A DNA stretch of 64,000 bases, taken from assembly GCA_034769895.1 (NCBI GenBank), contig CM068372.1, positions 440,441,458-440,505,457 of the forward strand. The letters run 5' to 3'. Below the pieces are notes generated by a model. It made no database searches. It was not told where the DNA came from and worked only from the letters and a program-made list of their open reading frames with translations. The translations under genes and the position numbers were made by a program. Shown piece by piece: positions 1 through 10,852 of this stretch (positions are counted from its first letter, which is position 1; each line of letters opens with the position of its first letter). The stretch is from Magicicada septendecula (taxonomy: Eukaryota > Arthropoda > Insecta > Hemiptera > Cicadidae).

Positions 1-2
1 AC

Positions 3-400
3 ACAAGAACAAAATTAATGACAGCAGGGATGGACTTTTGGAGACGTTCGGGAAGAGTATCCAGACGTGAGAAAATTAGATATGAAGTCATTTAGGACAG
101 AATGAATGTGAAAAATTCAATTGTTGATTTTATCCGAACATAAAAATTACAATGGTATGGATACACGAAAGGAATTGCATAGGAAAGATTTCCAAGGAGA
201 ATTATGGAATAGACCCCACCAGGAAGAAGGAAAAGAGGAAGACCTGGATAGAAGAAATTCAGACTATATTGAGGGAACGATACATTGAAGATCTTTGGGT
301 GGACAAGCAGCAGTGGAAAGATGAGATGAGAATTCAATCACTTCCGTAATCTTTGGTTCCGGAAAATGTGTAAAAAATTGTATAGCCTGAATAATAATAA
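3..400 (+). mobile_element. LINE retrotransposon 3' end, decayed
   Basis: C-terminal end of an endonuclease-reverse transcriptase LINE, cut by the window start. One frame reads MDFWRRSGRVSRREKIR (about 30-85), a second reads NSIVDFIRT then stop then KLQWYG, and a third (152-349) reads RKTWIEEIQ and WVDKQQW. These match the usual order after the RT palm: a helical E/AMDFWRRS segment, a LQWYGH-like segment and a GRPRKTW-like segment. Two frameshifts and a stop show it is dead. The element ends near an AATAATAATAAAA tail at 390-402. Family assignment is by motif recall, not by search. Confidence 0.75.
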
Positions 401-1028
401 AACACTTGTATTACGTTTTGAATAAATAGTAAATTATAATTTAAATTTCAACGCTTCTCGTATATTTATCGTTTATTCAAAAGTCCTTTGTAGTACGGGA
501 AACATCACGACAGGGATTGTTTTTCAGTGAGAAATTCCTCAGGGATAATATGAAACACGTATGCAGATAACCCACTTCTTTGTCTCTTAGAGTTAGTTCT
601 ACGAACGGTGGTTAGGTTATAGACACAAGTGTGTGTACATTAGTAACAAAAGAAAGAGAACCTCGTCATCGTTGTGGCGAAAAGAAAAAGCAGCGCAGTA
701 ATTAGGACAGTGACGTATTGTGAAAAATGACGGACAAAAGAAATGCTCGTCTCGGCGTAGGTGGTCTTGGTTGGTTTTTAAATATGCAAAGTAAGGACAA
801 GTTGGTGTCTGTGTCTGTCTGTATATATATGTGAAGAACAATAACCCATTGAAGTGAGCGGAGTATTATGTACCCATTGCACAAGCATACTGTACTCCGG
901 CGAAAATGTCAGCTACAGCAGTTTCGTATACACTTTCAACAATAACTGTCGTAATGAGACCACGTTTGTGTGTGCGTGTGTGTGTAGGCGGGCGTATTTG
1001 GTAGACTTCATGGATTCGATTCCTCATA
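401..1028. other. Unassigned AT-rich spacer
   Basis: I see no coding similarity, repeat structure or RNA motif here beyond short AT runs. Confidence 0.5.
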
Positions 1029-1152
1029 TTCTTCTTCTTCTTCTTCTTCTTCTTCTTCTTCTTCCTTCTTCTTCTTCTTCTTCTTCTTCTTCTTCTTCTC
1101 CTTCCTCCTCCTCCTCCTCCTCCTCCTCCTCCTCCTCCTCCTCCTCCTCCCC
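1029..1152. repeat. Compound (TTC)n-(TCC)n microsatellite
   Basis: An uninterrupted TTC run passes into a TCC run of similar length. The open frames across it (poly-Leu/poly-Ser on plus, Arg/Lys/Glu-rich on minus) are translations of this repeat, not genes. Confidence 0.97.
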
Positions 1153-1849
1153 TTGTCCATCATCTTTTTTCTTTCTTCCTCTTCCTGCATTATGTTCCGT
1201 CTAAATTTTCGTTTCAGTGTAATTGATGTTCTTCGCCTTCTTTCTCTCCTTGTTCGTGTCTTTACCTTTGTTGCTGCTGTTCTCCGTCTCCTTTTTCTCA
1301 TTGTTCATCCCTTTACCTTTGTCCTTTTCGCGCGCTAGTTTTAAGCAAACGCCTCTCTTAGTTATTCCATCTGTCTCTTTTTGATCGGTTCTTGCCCTGG
1401 GTCGGCGTGGTGCTGTCTTGGTACCATCCATCACCTTCTTTGCCGTCGTGACACATTGTATCTATAGAAGAGTAGTTAATCTTCTACTTCTTCTCTGTCA
1501 GTCGTTAATCTTCTACTTCTTCTCTGTCAGTCGTTCTCGTGACAACCTTCAGTGGCAAATTTGTCAGTGTTACACCTTGTTCGATAATTCGAACTGGTAA
1601 TCGATACTGATTCATCTTTCCGTCTACTTTGCCTTGAACGAATGACGTTTTAATTTCGTCTGAAGGTATCGCCGAAGAAAGTCAGCGTTTTCTTTCATAT
1701 ATTTGGTATCAACTGGCCTTTTTTTTCTTATTTATTGTGTTCCGCACATGGTGCCAGGATAAGTGATCATTGCGAGACATTCAATATGTGAATATTCAAA
1801 ACGAATTTCTCCTTCTTAATTTACTTCACTGAAACACCTAAAATCTCAG
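1153..1849. other. Pyrimidine-rich spacer with a 29-bp tandem duplication
   Basis: The stretch is C/T-rich up to about 1540. An exact 29-bp unit beginning GTTAATCTTCTAC is present twice back to back (1475-1503 and 1504-1532). Nothing else was recognised. Confidence 0.7.
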
Positions 1850-2320
1850 TCAATACAAAGGAAGACCAAACTATTGACGTATAAGGTCCTAGTGGACCCA
1901 ATACTGACTTATGCATCAGAGACATGGACGCTACGTAGCTCAGATGAGGGGCAACTAATTATACAGTATTTGAAAGGGGGGTCCTCAGGGAAATTTTTGG
2001 TCCAGCGGAAGAGGAGGGTGCCTGGAGGAAAAGATATAATTTAGAGCTCTATAATTTGTATGATGAACCTGATGTGGTTACCTTTATTAAATTAAAAACA
2101 TTAGAATGGGCTGGACACAGTATACGCGGTTGCGAAAGCAGAGTTAATAAAAAGATGTTTAATGCAAAGCCAGAAGGTAAAAAGAAGTTGGAAGGTAAAA
2201 TCTGAGATGGAGGGACGGGGCGAGTGAGGACATCAGTATATGGCTATTAATATAGAAAATGGCGAAATCTGATGAAGGCCAGGGCCACAAAGAGCTGTCG
2301 AACTGATGATGATGACGCGT
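1850..2320 (+). mobile_element. LINE C-terminal fragment
   Basis: Reads in order TYASETWTL-like (DLCIRDMDAT after a frame slip), VLREIFGPAEEEGAWR, RYNLELYNLYDEPDV, FIKLKTLEWAGHSIRG, NAKPEGKKKLEGK and a WRNLMKARA tail. This is the stereotyped post-palm region of insect endonuclease-RT LINEs. In-frame stops occur near 1935 and 2202. It ends close to a GATGATGATGA run at 2305-2318. It converges with the minus-strand LINE at 2360-3050, which belongs to a related lineage sharing the (I/F)GP motif. Confidence 0.85.
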
Positions 2321-2359
2321 GTAGTTGCCTGGCAGGTTGTACTACTGGTTTGCACCATC

Positions 2360-3050
2360 CAAGGACCACATGCCAATTTCAATTCTTTACTCTTTGTTCT
2401 TTTCGTTTTTCCAATATTCTTTCATCTTCTCACTGTGTCTCTTCTTCCTGTCTTCAGTCCACTTTCAACCTGCGTTTTTCTTTCTCCTACCCTGTACTCC
2501 TTCCATTTTTAACACTTTTACCCGAAAAACTTCTCTGTCAATGGCTTCGTCTCCGTGTATATTATTTTTTTCTAAATCTTTTTGGACTTCTTTAATCCAA
2601 CTTGATGTTGACTTCTTTCCCCACAGATATTTGAAGACCCGCTTTGTTAACCTATTGTCGTCCATTCTATATAAATGTCCAAAAATAATAGTCTTCTTTT
2701 TCTCATTGTTTCTGTTATATTTTCTACACTTTGATATATTTCATCATTACTTCTCAATTTCCAACCTTCTGAAGTTTTTCGTGGGCCTAATATTTTCCTA
2801 ATAATTCGTCTTTCCAATATTTCTAGTTTGTCTAAATTATAATTCAATACTAGAGATTCACTTGTATATAGGCATTCTGACTTCACTACTGTACTGTAAT
2901 GCCTTATTTTCGCCTGTTTAGATATGCACTTTTTATTGTAAATGTCTTTAGTTATACCATATGCCCTTTCCATTTTATGAACCCTTTCTTCTATATTTTC
3001 TTTATTATATAGTCTCTACCGCATCACATGATAAGAAGGAACTAAATCGG
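2360..3050 (-). mobile_element. LINE C-terminal fragment
   Basis: Minus-strand reading gives KMERAYGITKDIYNKKC, KAKIRHYSTVV-like, ILERRIIRKILGPRKTSEGW and MRKRRLLFLDIY (frame 2647-2973). A frameshift then leads to DNRLTKRVFKYLWGKKST, SWIKEVQKDLEK and RKKRHSEKMKEYWKN (about 2380-2665). This is the 3' third of an endonuclease-RT LINE in which the Cys/His-free C-terminal tail is unusually complete. One frameshift near 2650 and several stops make it non-functional. Confidence 0.85.
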
Positions 3051-3610
3051 TTCTACGACGCGTATTGCTACCTAATCCCATCCCGAGACACGAAATAAAG
3101 CTTAAACACGTTTCCGTTTAGAATCTATCTTCTTAAATACAGAACAGGTATCTTCGAAGGGGGGGGGGGGTTGCCGGTAGGTTCGATTGTCCTAGAAAAC
3201 GACACTGCTCTCGTAGAACAACCTGTTATTTCTCCCTGAATTTATTTTTGAATAATGTGGACGCGATAAATAATTGCGCCAAACAGATTTAATTCGATAA
3301 GAGAAATAATATTGACAGGGAACATATTATTAAAACGAATTGAAACGATATATTTGTTTAATTGCGGCAATAAGTTTTTCCATTGAATTTGATTAGATAT
3401 CATCGATACTGCGAAATGTATATACAAATTACGACAAAACTCTCTCTCTCTCTCCCCCTTCTCTAGCCTCTTCCACACATTTCATGTCTTCTCTTAATCT
3501 CTCCCCTTCTGTCCCGTTCCTCTCACACTCATGCACACATTGATACCTACATATACCGTATAACGAAACACTACTCTCTCTCTTCCAATTCTTCGGCCCC
3601 TCCCCTCACA
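3051..3610. other. Unassigned spacer with short CT and G runs
   Basis: Contains a G run at 3161-3170 and a short CT run near 3440. A segment at 3415-3447 (ATATACAAATTACG core) resembles 3690-3715, suggesting a small duplication around the CT repeat. No gene was recognised. Confidence 0.4.
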
Positions 3611-3611
3611 T

Positions 3612-3672
<61 letters not shown>
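3611..3672. repeat. (CT)n microsatellite
   Basis: A long CT run preceded by a run of C. Confidence 0.95.
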
Positions 3673-3675
<3 letters not shown>

Positions 3676-3897
3676 GATTCGATACTACGGAATAATATAC
3701 AAATTACGGCAAATCTCTTTTGTTTGCCGTTTTTCAACTATTTGTTACCGTTTGTGTATGTCAGTGTTTTCACGGACACACACGGGAACAAAAAAAGTAA
3801 TAAATCGGCGATACAAAGAAAAAAGTACACACAAAATTGTGATTGCGGCAAGTCTGCTTCATTGCCAATTTCTCTGTGTCTCTCTCTGTCTCTCACT

Positions 3898-4589
<692 letters not shown>

Positions 4590-4925
4590 ACTTTATCAAT
4601 GTCACAGTTTTATAAGGTAGTGGTTAATTGTACGATTCAGAAACTTGGGTTGCGGCGGAAAAAAAAACATCTGAATATGATACAGTCGTCGGAGATGAAA
4701 TGTTTACGATCTGTTCAAGGCTGCACACGAAGAGTAGACTCGACAGTGAAGAGTTGAACAATTTTAATATCCAAGATCGTATTGCAGAAAACATAGAGAG
4801 ATGTATTGCTCGTCTGAATAGGATAGCGAAGTATAGGAAGATCTGGGAAGCGTTGGTGAAGTGGATGTATTCCTTTGGGTCCGGAACAGGTGATTCGCCT
4901 ACTGCCTGATAGAAGAAGAAGTTAT
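4590..4925 (+). mobile_element. LINE 3'-terminal fragment
   Basis: Two alternating frames read FYKVV, YDSETWVAAEKK, SSEMKCLRSVQGC, NIQDRIAENIERC, a RSGKRW-like segment and FGSGTGDSP. These match the FYKV...YGSETW...EMKFLR...GRPRKRW order of endonuclease-RT LINEs. It ends in a GAAGAAGAAG run at 4912-4921. Frameshifts between motifs show a decayed copy. Confidence 0.75.
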
Positions 4926-5010
4926 TTTGAATGTTCATACTCTTCTTTCACAGCACTTAATGAATATTTATTACTACACTGTCACATATGAAACTTACTT
5001 TGTTTATTTT

Positions 5011-5055
5011 CCTCGCACGACGTTTCAGCGTGATGTTCGCCTTCCTCAGCGAGGT
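5011..5055 (-). ncRNA. Hammerhead ribozyme motif (Penelope-like element)
   Basis: On the minus strand the order is CCTCG, CTGAGGA, a stem II hairpin (GGCG / CGCT, loop AACATCA), GAAAC, GTC and then CGAGG, which can pair with the initial CCTCG as stem I. CTGANGA and GAAAC are the invariant hammerhead core. The last stem II pair is G-T instead of G-C. The motif starts inside the stop codon of the Penelope-like frame 5046-5390: the TGA is the TGA of CTGAGGA. Hammerheads in Penelope-like elements are an established class; activity of this copy is inferred only. Confidence 0.75.
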
Positions 5056-5390
5056 ATGATACTGAATGTCCGGAGTTTGTAACGGTTTTTTCTAGTTGGT
5101 AGGTTTAGGGGGAGGGGGTGTTGAGGTGGAAGGGGGTTGGCGCGGGATTCCGAAGTATTGTATGTTTTGTGTATTATTGTGTCAAAGAGTGCGTGTGACT
5201 TAAAGTGTAATTGGTCGTTAAGTATGTTGTTTGGTTGTACTGTGTAGTGTTTGTATATTTCGTATTGTTCTGCGGTGTTAAGTTTTCGACTTTTAGGTAA
5301 GTAGTTTAGGATCTCAAGATTGTTTTTTATGTTGGTGTAGCTGTGGTTTTTTTGTCTGTATGTGTGTGTAGTAATACACATTACTAACAC
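5046..5390 (-). mobile_element. Penelope-like element, C-terminal GIY-YIG region fragment
   Basis: The frame reads HSYTNIKNNLEILNYLPKS, RKLNTAEQYEIYKHY and ILNDQLHFKSHALFDTI. This is the pattern that ends the GIY-YIG endonuclease domain of insect Penelope-like retroelements (L.KG.KL..LE..EIYKH). The GIY-YIG catalytic N-terminal half is missing, so the copy is 5'-truncated near 5390. The frame is open for 114 codons and its stop lies in the hammerhead core at 5043-5049. A second, longer relative is at 52.4-53.0 kb. Confidence 0.78.
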
Positions 5391-5974
5391 TTCTATTCAA
5401 GAAGAAGAAGACTTGGTCGTTATCTAGTAGATAAGTCTTCCAACTCAGGTAATTTTGTTAGCCTCTGCATCACTCATTTATGTACGTCAACATGCTTATT
5501 CTGACTATCTCGAGGTATAGATCTAATGCTGAGGTGGTACAGTCTAGAATTTTTCATATCCCAAAAGAGAGCACCTTTGATTAGCATGAAAGTAACACGT
5601 ATAGACGAAAAATAGATTGGCTGAAAATAGAAAAACCTGTAGCCTACTGGTTAGTCCGACAAACTTCTCGCCTTTATGAGTTAACAGAATACTACTTCAC
5701 AAAACAACTTTATAATTCATACACTAACGTCTCAAACTAAAGCCCTGACAAAAATCGTGGACCCATCATGGGAGACCAATCGGCGGTTCAGAAAGCGTAC
5801 TGCTGAGAGGGCGTCCGTCCTACTAGTCAGTTCCAACAACATTTATTGACCGCATTGGTTTTCTAAAAGACTGATAATGACGCTTGGGGTAAATCTGAAA
5901 CGCTATTGTAGATCTGAATTTCTATTTTCTAACTCAGCAATTCGCGTACGTTGGAAATAGGTTCATAATTTTGG
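5391..5974. other. Unassigned spacer
   Basis: Begins with GAAGAAGAAGA (5400-5411), which may be an old LINE tail. Otherwise nothing was recognised. Confidence 0.4.
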
Positions 5975-6035
5975 TTTAATTTAAAATTTATAATATACCT
6001 TTATTGTAATCCGTCTTGCGATCTTGTAGTCATTT

Positions 6036-6078
6036 TGTACACTACATGTTTCGGCAATAAATTCCCATCTTCAGATGA
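6036..6078 (-). ncRNA. Hammerhead ribozyme motif in foldback left arm
   Basis: The minus strand reads CTGAAGA, then a stem II that can form as GG.AAT / ATT.CC, then GAAAC, then ATGTA. The nucleotides ACATGT after GAA are a perfect palindrome and GTA is an allowed cleavage triplet. CAT before the core and GTG after the cleavage site give a 3-bp stem I. The right arm keeps GAAACATGTA (6312-6321) but has lost CTGAAGA. Confidence 0.65.
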
Positions 6079-6123
6079 AGAATTTTTTATCCTCCTATTA
6101 TATAGGAATCATCGGCGAAAATA

Positions 6124-6124
<1 letters not shown>

Positions 6125-6186
<62 letters not shown>
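6125..6186. repeat. (CA)n microsatellite
   Basis: A CA run in the loop of the foldback element. Confidence 0.95.
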
Positions 6187-6188
<2 letters not shown>

Positions 6189-6392
6189 TAAACAACAGAA
6201 CCACAACTGTTACAAATAACATAATTAAAACCGTTGTAACCACACAAGTACCTATCGAAAAGAGTTCGCACTGCTCGACTGTCAAATTTCAACCCTCGAA
6301 TTTATTGCCGAAACATGTAGTGTACAGAATAACTACAAGATCGCAAGACGGGTTACAATAAAGGTATATTATAAATTTTAAATTAAATCTTA

Positions 6393-7330
6393 ATGCGATC
6401 TGGAGACTATATAATGAAGCATAATTTAGGACGTGGGTATAAGAAGTAGGCGCCGTGTGTCCGACGTTCAAACTTTGTCACCAACAGGTTCGCGTAGACT
6501 TTACTAGTGACAAGATCTAACTTACTGTAGGATAAATAGTTACAAGTTAGTGCATTAGGCAATGTCCCTCAAGTCAAAGTCGTCGTTTTGTTGTCTTAGA
6601 TTGTATTGAATCCCACGTTGTATCATGTTAGATTGTAATAATTAAATGGCAATTTAAAAAAAAAAAAGTGTAGACTGTGTAGATATTCTAAGATGCAGAT
6701 TGTAGACGTGTAGATAAATTAAAGAATAACGATATTTGGGATGAGTAAATAGGTTGACTGTGGGACATCCTGTCGAGTGATATGAACCCCAAAGCTGTCT
6801 TCTTCAGCTCTGATGTCATATTTGGCTGCATCACGTGTGGTGCTATCGGTTATGCCAAGTTGTTTCAATTTAAAGAGGTTTGTACTTTTATCACAGCATG
6901 GAATTCGCGTCCACTCTCGCTTCCGTTTGTAGGTCATTTCCGAATGTTTAATCATTTTGCGTCAGATAGCACTTAGGTCAGGGTTTCAGATCGTTGGAGT
7001 TGGAAATATTTTGGACGTTACCATCATGAATTTGATGAATTTGATAAACTCGTAACTTTGATTTTATTTGCTCTGTTGATTAAATGGACTTTATGTAAGT
7101 CTCTATCTGTAAAACGAAATCTTAATTGTGACAGGAAGACCGAGCATAGCTCCTAGAATTGGGCCTGATCAAGCGGAATACGACAAGGGTGTCCATTATC
7201 ACCTTCCCTCTGTAATTTATATAAAGATGACGCAATATAGCCTACAATTGGCAGATGAAACGTCCGGAACATTTTATGATTCTGCAATTGTGGTGGCTTA
7301 GGCCTACGTTAAATGATTATGGAATTTCAC
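6393..7330. other. Unassigned spacer
   Basis: The open frame at 6782-6976 has no recognisable family. An A run occurs at 6657-6667. No repeat was recognised. Confidence 0.4.
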
Positions 7331-7334
7331 TTAA

Positions 7335-7398
7335 ATAATAACTCTGGGGGGGGGGGACGTTGATTTCCCTCATACTCCCCCCTGTACTTACGCCATTG
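7335..7398 (-). mobile_element. Possible hAT-like transposon end
   Basis: Read on minus, the segment starts CAATGGCGTAAGTACAGG and runs into a C-rich tract. Insect hAT elements often begin CAGTGGCGTA and are G/C-rich just inside. A partner end was not found. Confidence 0.35.
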
Positions 7399-7893
7399 AG
7401 GTGTGGCATGGTGCGTTGTCGTAATGAAGCAGCCAAGGGTATAAGTATAAAAGTCTTGTAAGCAAGAGCTACGGTAGGTTGCAGACGCCCAATATTGCAT
7501 GCGTGCACGGCGAGAGACACTGTCGTGTTGCGGTCGCCGTGTCCCAGTCGTTATCGCCAGTACGGCAATTAATTGAGCAATTAATTATGAAAAACACGCA
7601 TAAAAACGCACGCATGTAACGACCACCCTGCACACAAAGTCTCGAGGAGATGTTTTCCAAAACCCAGTGTTAAATAATTTACACGCCACGTTTCCGAGTA
7701 TCGATTACTGAAATTGTAGGGGTGACAACGCTGAAGCAATATTTTTTTGGACGGAGATTCTTTTTAGTATGGTGGAATTAAAGGGTCTTTTGCGTTATAC
7801 GACCACAAAGCTTGGCATTGGCATTTTGTTCATCTTTCATTAAACTGAGTATAGTTCTCAGAATTTGCTATCTCTGTTTACTGATTAGTTAAA

Positions 7894-8106
7894 ATGATAT
7901 TCTCTCATTTACACATTTACACACTCAGAAGGTCGAGTCAAATGTGGTCGTCAGCCAAGCCTCGAAATAGGAAAGAGTGCGGAACTCATAGGGAAATGTT
8001 AGACTTTTACCTGTGTGAGTTTATGTGGCGGAAGCGACATGCAGGCACTGACTTATTTAAACAAATTATACAAGACATCAAGGCCTTTTGGCCTCCTGAA
8101 TTATAA
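7894..8106 (+). pseudogene. Merlin/IS1595-type transposase C-terminal remnant
   Basis: The 70-codon frame reads MWSSAKPRNRKECGTHREM then YLCEFMWRKRHAGTDLFKQ and ends IIQDIKAFWPPEL. The pattern (I/M)W...AK......YL.EFMWR.R.....F..IL..I....P is the C-terminal end of the Merlin/ISXO2-like DDE domain, including the helix around the catalytic Glu region. The first Met is not the original start, because the N-terminal catalytic part is missing. It sits between the inverted arms at 7783 and 8566. Confidence 0.65.
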
Positions 8107-8335
8107 ACAATAACTTTCCAGTTCGTGAAATTAGGTTAGGTTACGTTAAGTGTTTTTGGTGTATAAAATTTGTGTCTTTGATGAATAAAATATAAAACTA
8201 CTTCAAAGTCTTCTATGCAGATCTACATCATTATTTTGGTAAGTTTTCACTATTATGATATTGTTAAAAAACAGAAAAGACCCGCTGACTGCCTTTACCA
8301 TTACTCGCTTTTGTTTCTATAATCAACTCGTATAA

Positions 8336-8436
<101 letters not shown>

Positions 8437-8574
8437 GCGAGACTGGACGCAGCTTTTAACTAATCCGTAAACAGAGACAGCAAATTCTGAGAACTATACT
8501 CAGTTTAATGAAAGATGAACAAAATTCCAATGCCAATGATTTGTGGTCGTATAACGCAAAAGACCCGAATTAAA

Positions 8575-10852
8575 TGTACATACACCAGAGAAAGCAGACG
8601 TGTAAAGCATTGAAATCCTATTGAACACCCTCGTTCAAATCACACGTAATTCAACAATCGTTTTACACAAACATTGTGACCCAAAATGTACTATTTGTGC
8701 CCCCTATACGAATGACGTAGTGATTATTAGCATAAACAACAAGGTCTCGGATGAAACGGTGTTGCTCGCTAAGTATCTTTTACCATCGTCCTGCGTTCTT
8801 TCTTGGTTTCGGTTTGTACTCGAGAGCTTTTTTTAAGCTGCCTTTCGTCACCCGTCCTTTCGGTGTGGTATTTCCGTTTCTACTGATTCTCTTAATTTTA
8901 CAAATTAAATTTTGTAGATATTTAACTTTTGTGGCCGCAAATGGCCACAACAGTTGTTGAACTAAATCACAAAGAACAATTACTGTTACTTAATATACAT
9001 CAAGACGCAAAACTACATACTATAATGTGTAGAACTTGAAAGACAAATAAGACATTCACAATAGTTCATAGCAGTTACCAGTTAGGCAGCCTGGTATCCA
9101 GTGTCCATCCAAAAATTCCCATTCCCGTTCTTTTTAAAATCCACCTCCATTTCTTTCAGCCGTCGGCCTTTCACGGTTCCCATCCGCCTCGCTCCAACCG
9201 GTTCTGCATACCGAATTCTCTCTTTTCAACTTTGTGGTGCATATAATTCAGCAAGTAAGCTCGACAAAGTTGAAATTACAGAGACTACTAATTCAAACAA
9301 CAAGGTGGAAAATTCTCTCTAGTTGCCCATCTTGTGACGATCTAACAAACCAATTCCTCCGGATTCAAATCTAACTATATCACCGACTGTCATTTCATTC
9401 ACCATCTGACAGCTATTCCAGTCATTATGGAATTGTTTCATGTGTTACCGGCCATAAATTTTCATTATTATTTTTCGATCACACATTTAAAATAGCTGCT
9501 GTAAGGGTCCTCACGTTACTACTGGCCTGAGCGGACCCTAGTCGTTCGGAAGACTATTTTATATCTGAAGATTCACAGACTCATTGAAATTCATATTTGC
9601 GAGGGGCGCTTCATGTTTTCTGGCAGCTTCGTTTTTGTGGTTTCGCGAGATATCTGATGATTTGAATTATTCACATAAGTTACCATTTATGGGAATCTTT
9701 CTAGCTCTTCGAATGTAGGCCTATAAGATCCGATTTTACAATTCTTATAGGAATTCTTTCCACTGTTGCAACAAATTCATAATTTTTTTCTGACTAGTAA
9801 TGGCTGTGTACGTGAATATCGGAAATAAATAAGAGTCAGGTGTTACAGAATTAAGTCGTTTGAATACCGCGGAGCTTTTAATAACAGTATCGGTGACAGC
9901 CACCCCTCCTCTGTTCACCAAATCGTACACACGAGAGTGAGAGAGAGAGAGTGAGCGAGTGAGGACTCCAGCTGTAAAAACAGTGGTCAACAACACATGC
10001 AAATCGCTCCTCCCACTCAATATTCGATAACATCTTGTTAAACTAAACGATATTTATTATTCATGACGAGGTAACTTGTCGTGCATGTGTAGCTGGTATG
10101 TATCGATTAGAGTTGTGATTCCGACAGTGAACGTTTGTCGATTATTACCGTTTGCCGGATTCCAGCGCTAAGGAGTTTCGGCAAAGCTAAGACAACGCTG
10201 CATACAATTATTTTCAGCCGGATGACAGTAACGGGCAAGTGATGATCAGAAAAGGATTCGTACGCCTTCGCCGTCTTCCTTCTCTAATCCAACGTTTCCT
10301 CTCTGTTCCCCTAGGATCCGTCATCTAGAATCCTATGTTTTCTATCGCTTTGACAGTTAACCTTACGGATTGTGATCTCCATCTTGTTTCACGTTTGTGG
10401 AACTTCAGTCAGTTGTATTTGACTCAATGGGTTACAGCCAGCTCTTATGTAAAGCCTATATATTTTATAATACATGAAAACGAATATTCAATTTTGATAA
10501 GAGCTGTCACTGTTCAAGCAACTGCTGGGTGATATCCAAAAATTTGAACGGTAGCTCACAGTCGCGGTTGATTGGGGGGGGGGGGATTACCTGATACGAG
10601 TGTCTGTTGACCGCAACGGTCCGAACGCAAACCATAGATAACACCGTAATTTTTTTTAGTTGAAACCACCGGTGGCAGCGCCGAAGATGGTGATGGAGTG
10701 AAGCAGTTACAAGGGCAGCAGGTCACTACTTTACGGTTGTCACGTTTTGAACAACCTCGTAATGGTTCGATGTTGTTGTAAGTACCTATAGAAGAAGGTA
10801 CTGTCAGCAGATGGCCAGGCAGTGGAAGGCAGAAGCCGACTTGACTTCACTG
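8575..10852. other. Unassigned spacer
   Basis: No gene or transposon coding remnant was recognised. A 49-bp dispersed motif (9256-9304, annotated separately) and a G run at 10575-10586 are the only structured parts. The frame 9745-10020 shows no family features. Confidence 0.4.
9256..9304 (+). repeat. Dispersed 49-bp motif, copy 1
   Basis: Core CGACAAAGTTG, then ATTACAGAGACTACTAATTC, then AACAACAAG. Close copies are at 31809-31858 and 63027-63075, with a partial one at 32051-32072. It is probably the conserved end of an unidentified interspersed element. Confidence 0.7.

Larger units (their letters stand above)
5975..6392. mobile_element. Foldback element with about 100-bp inverted arms
   Basis: The left arm (about 5978-6062) and right arm (about 6297-6390) are reverse complements over roughly 90-100 bp. 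They share a CTTGCGATCTTGTAGT-type core, a GTACACTACATGTTTCGGC-type segment and an AATTTAAAATTTATAATATACC-type outer end. A (CA)n run (6125-6186) lies in the loop. Only the left arm keeps the full hammerhead core. The class of mobiliser is unknown; a Penelope relation is inferred from the ribozyme. Confidence 0.8.

Noticed and set aside
854..1301. Long open frames rich in Leu/Ser (plus) and Arg/Lys/Glu (minus)
   Set aside because: They are translations of the (TTC)n-(TCC)n microsatellite.
9650..9665. CTGATGA box
   Set aside because: No GAAAC within reach and no stem II. Chance occurrence.
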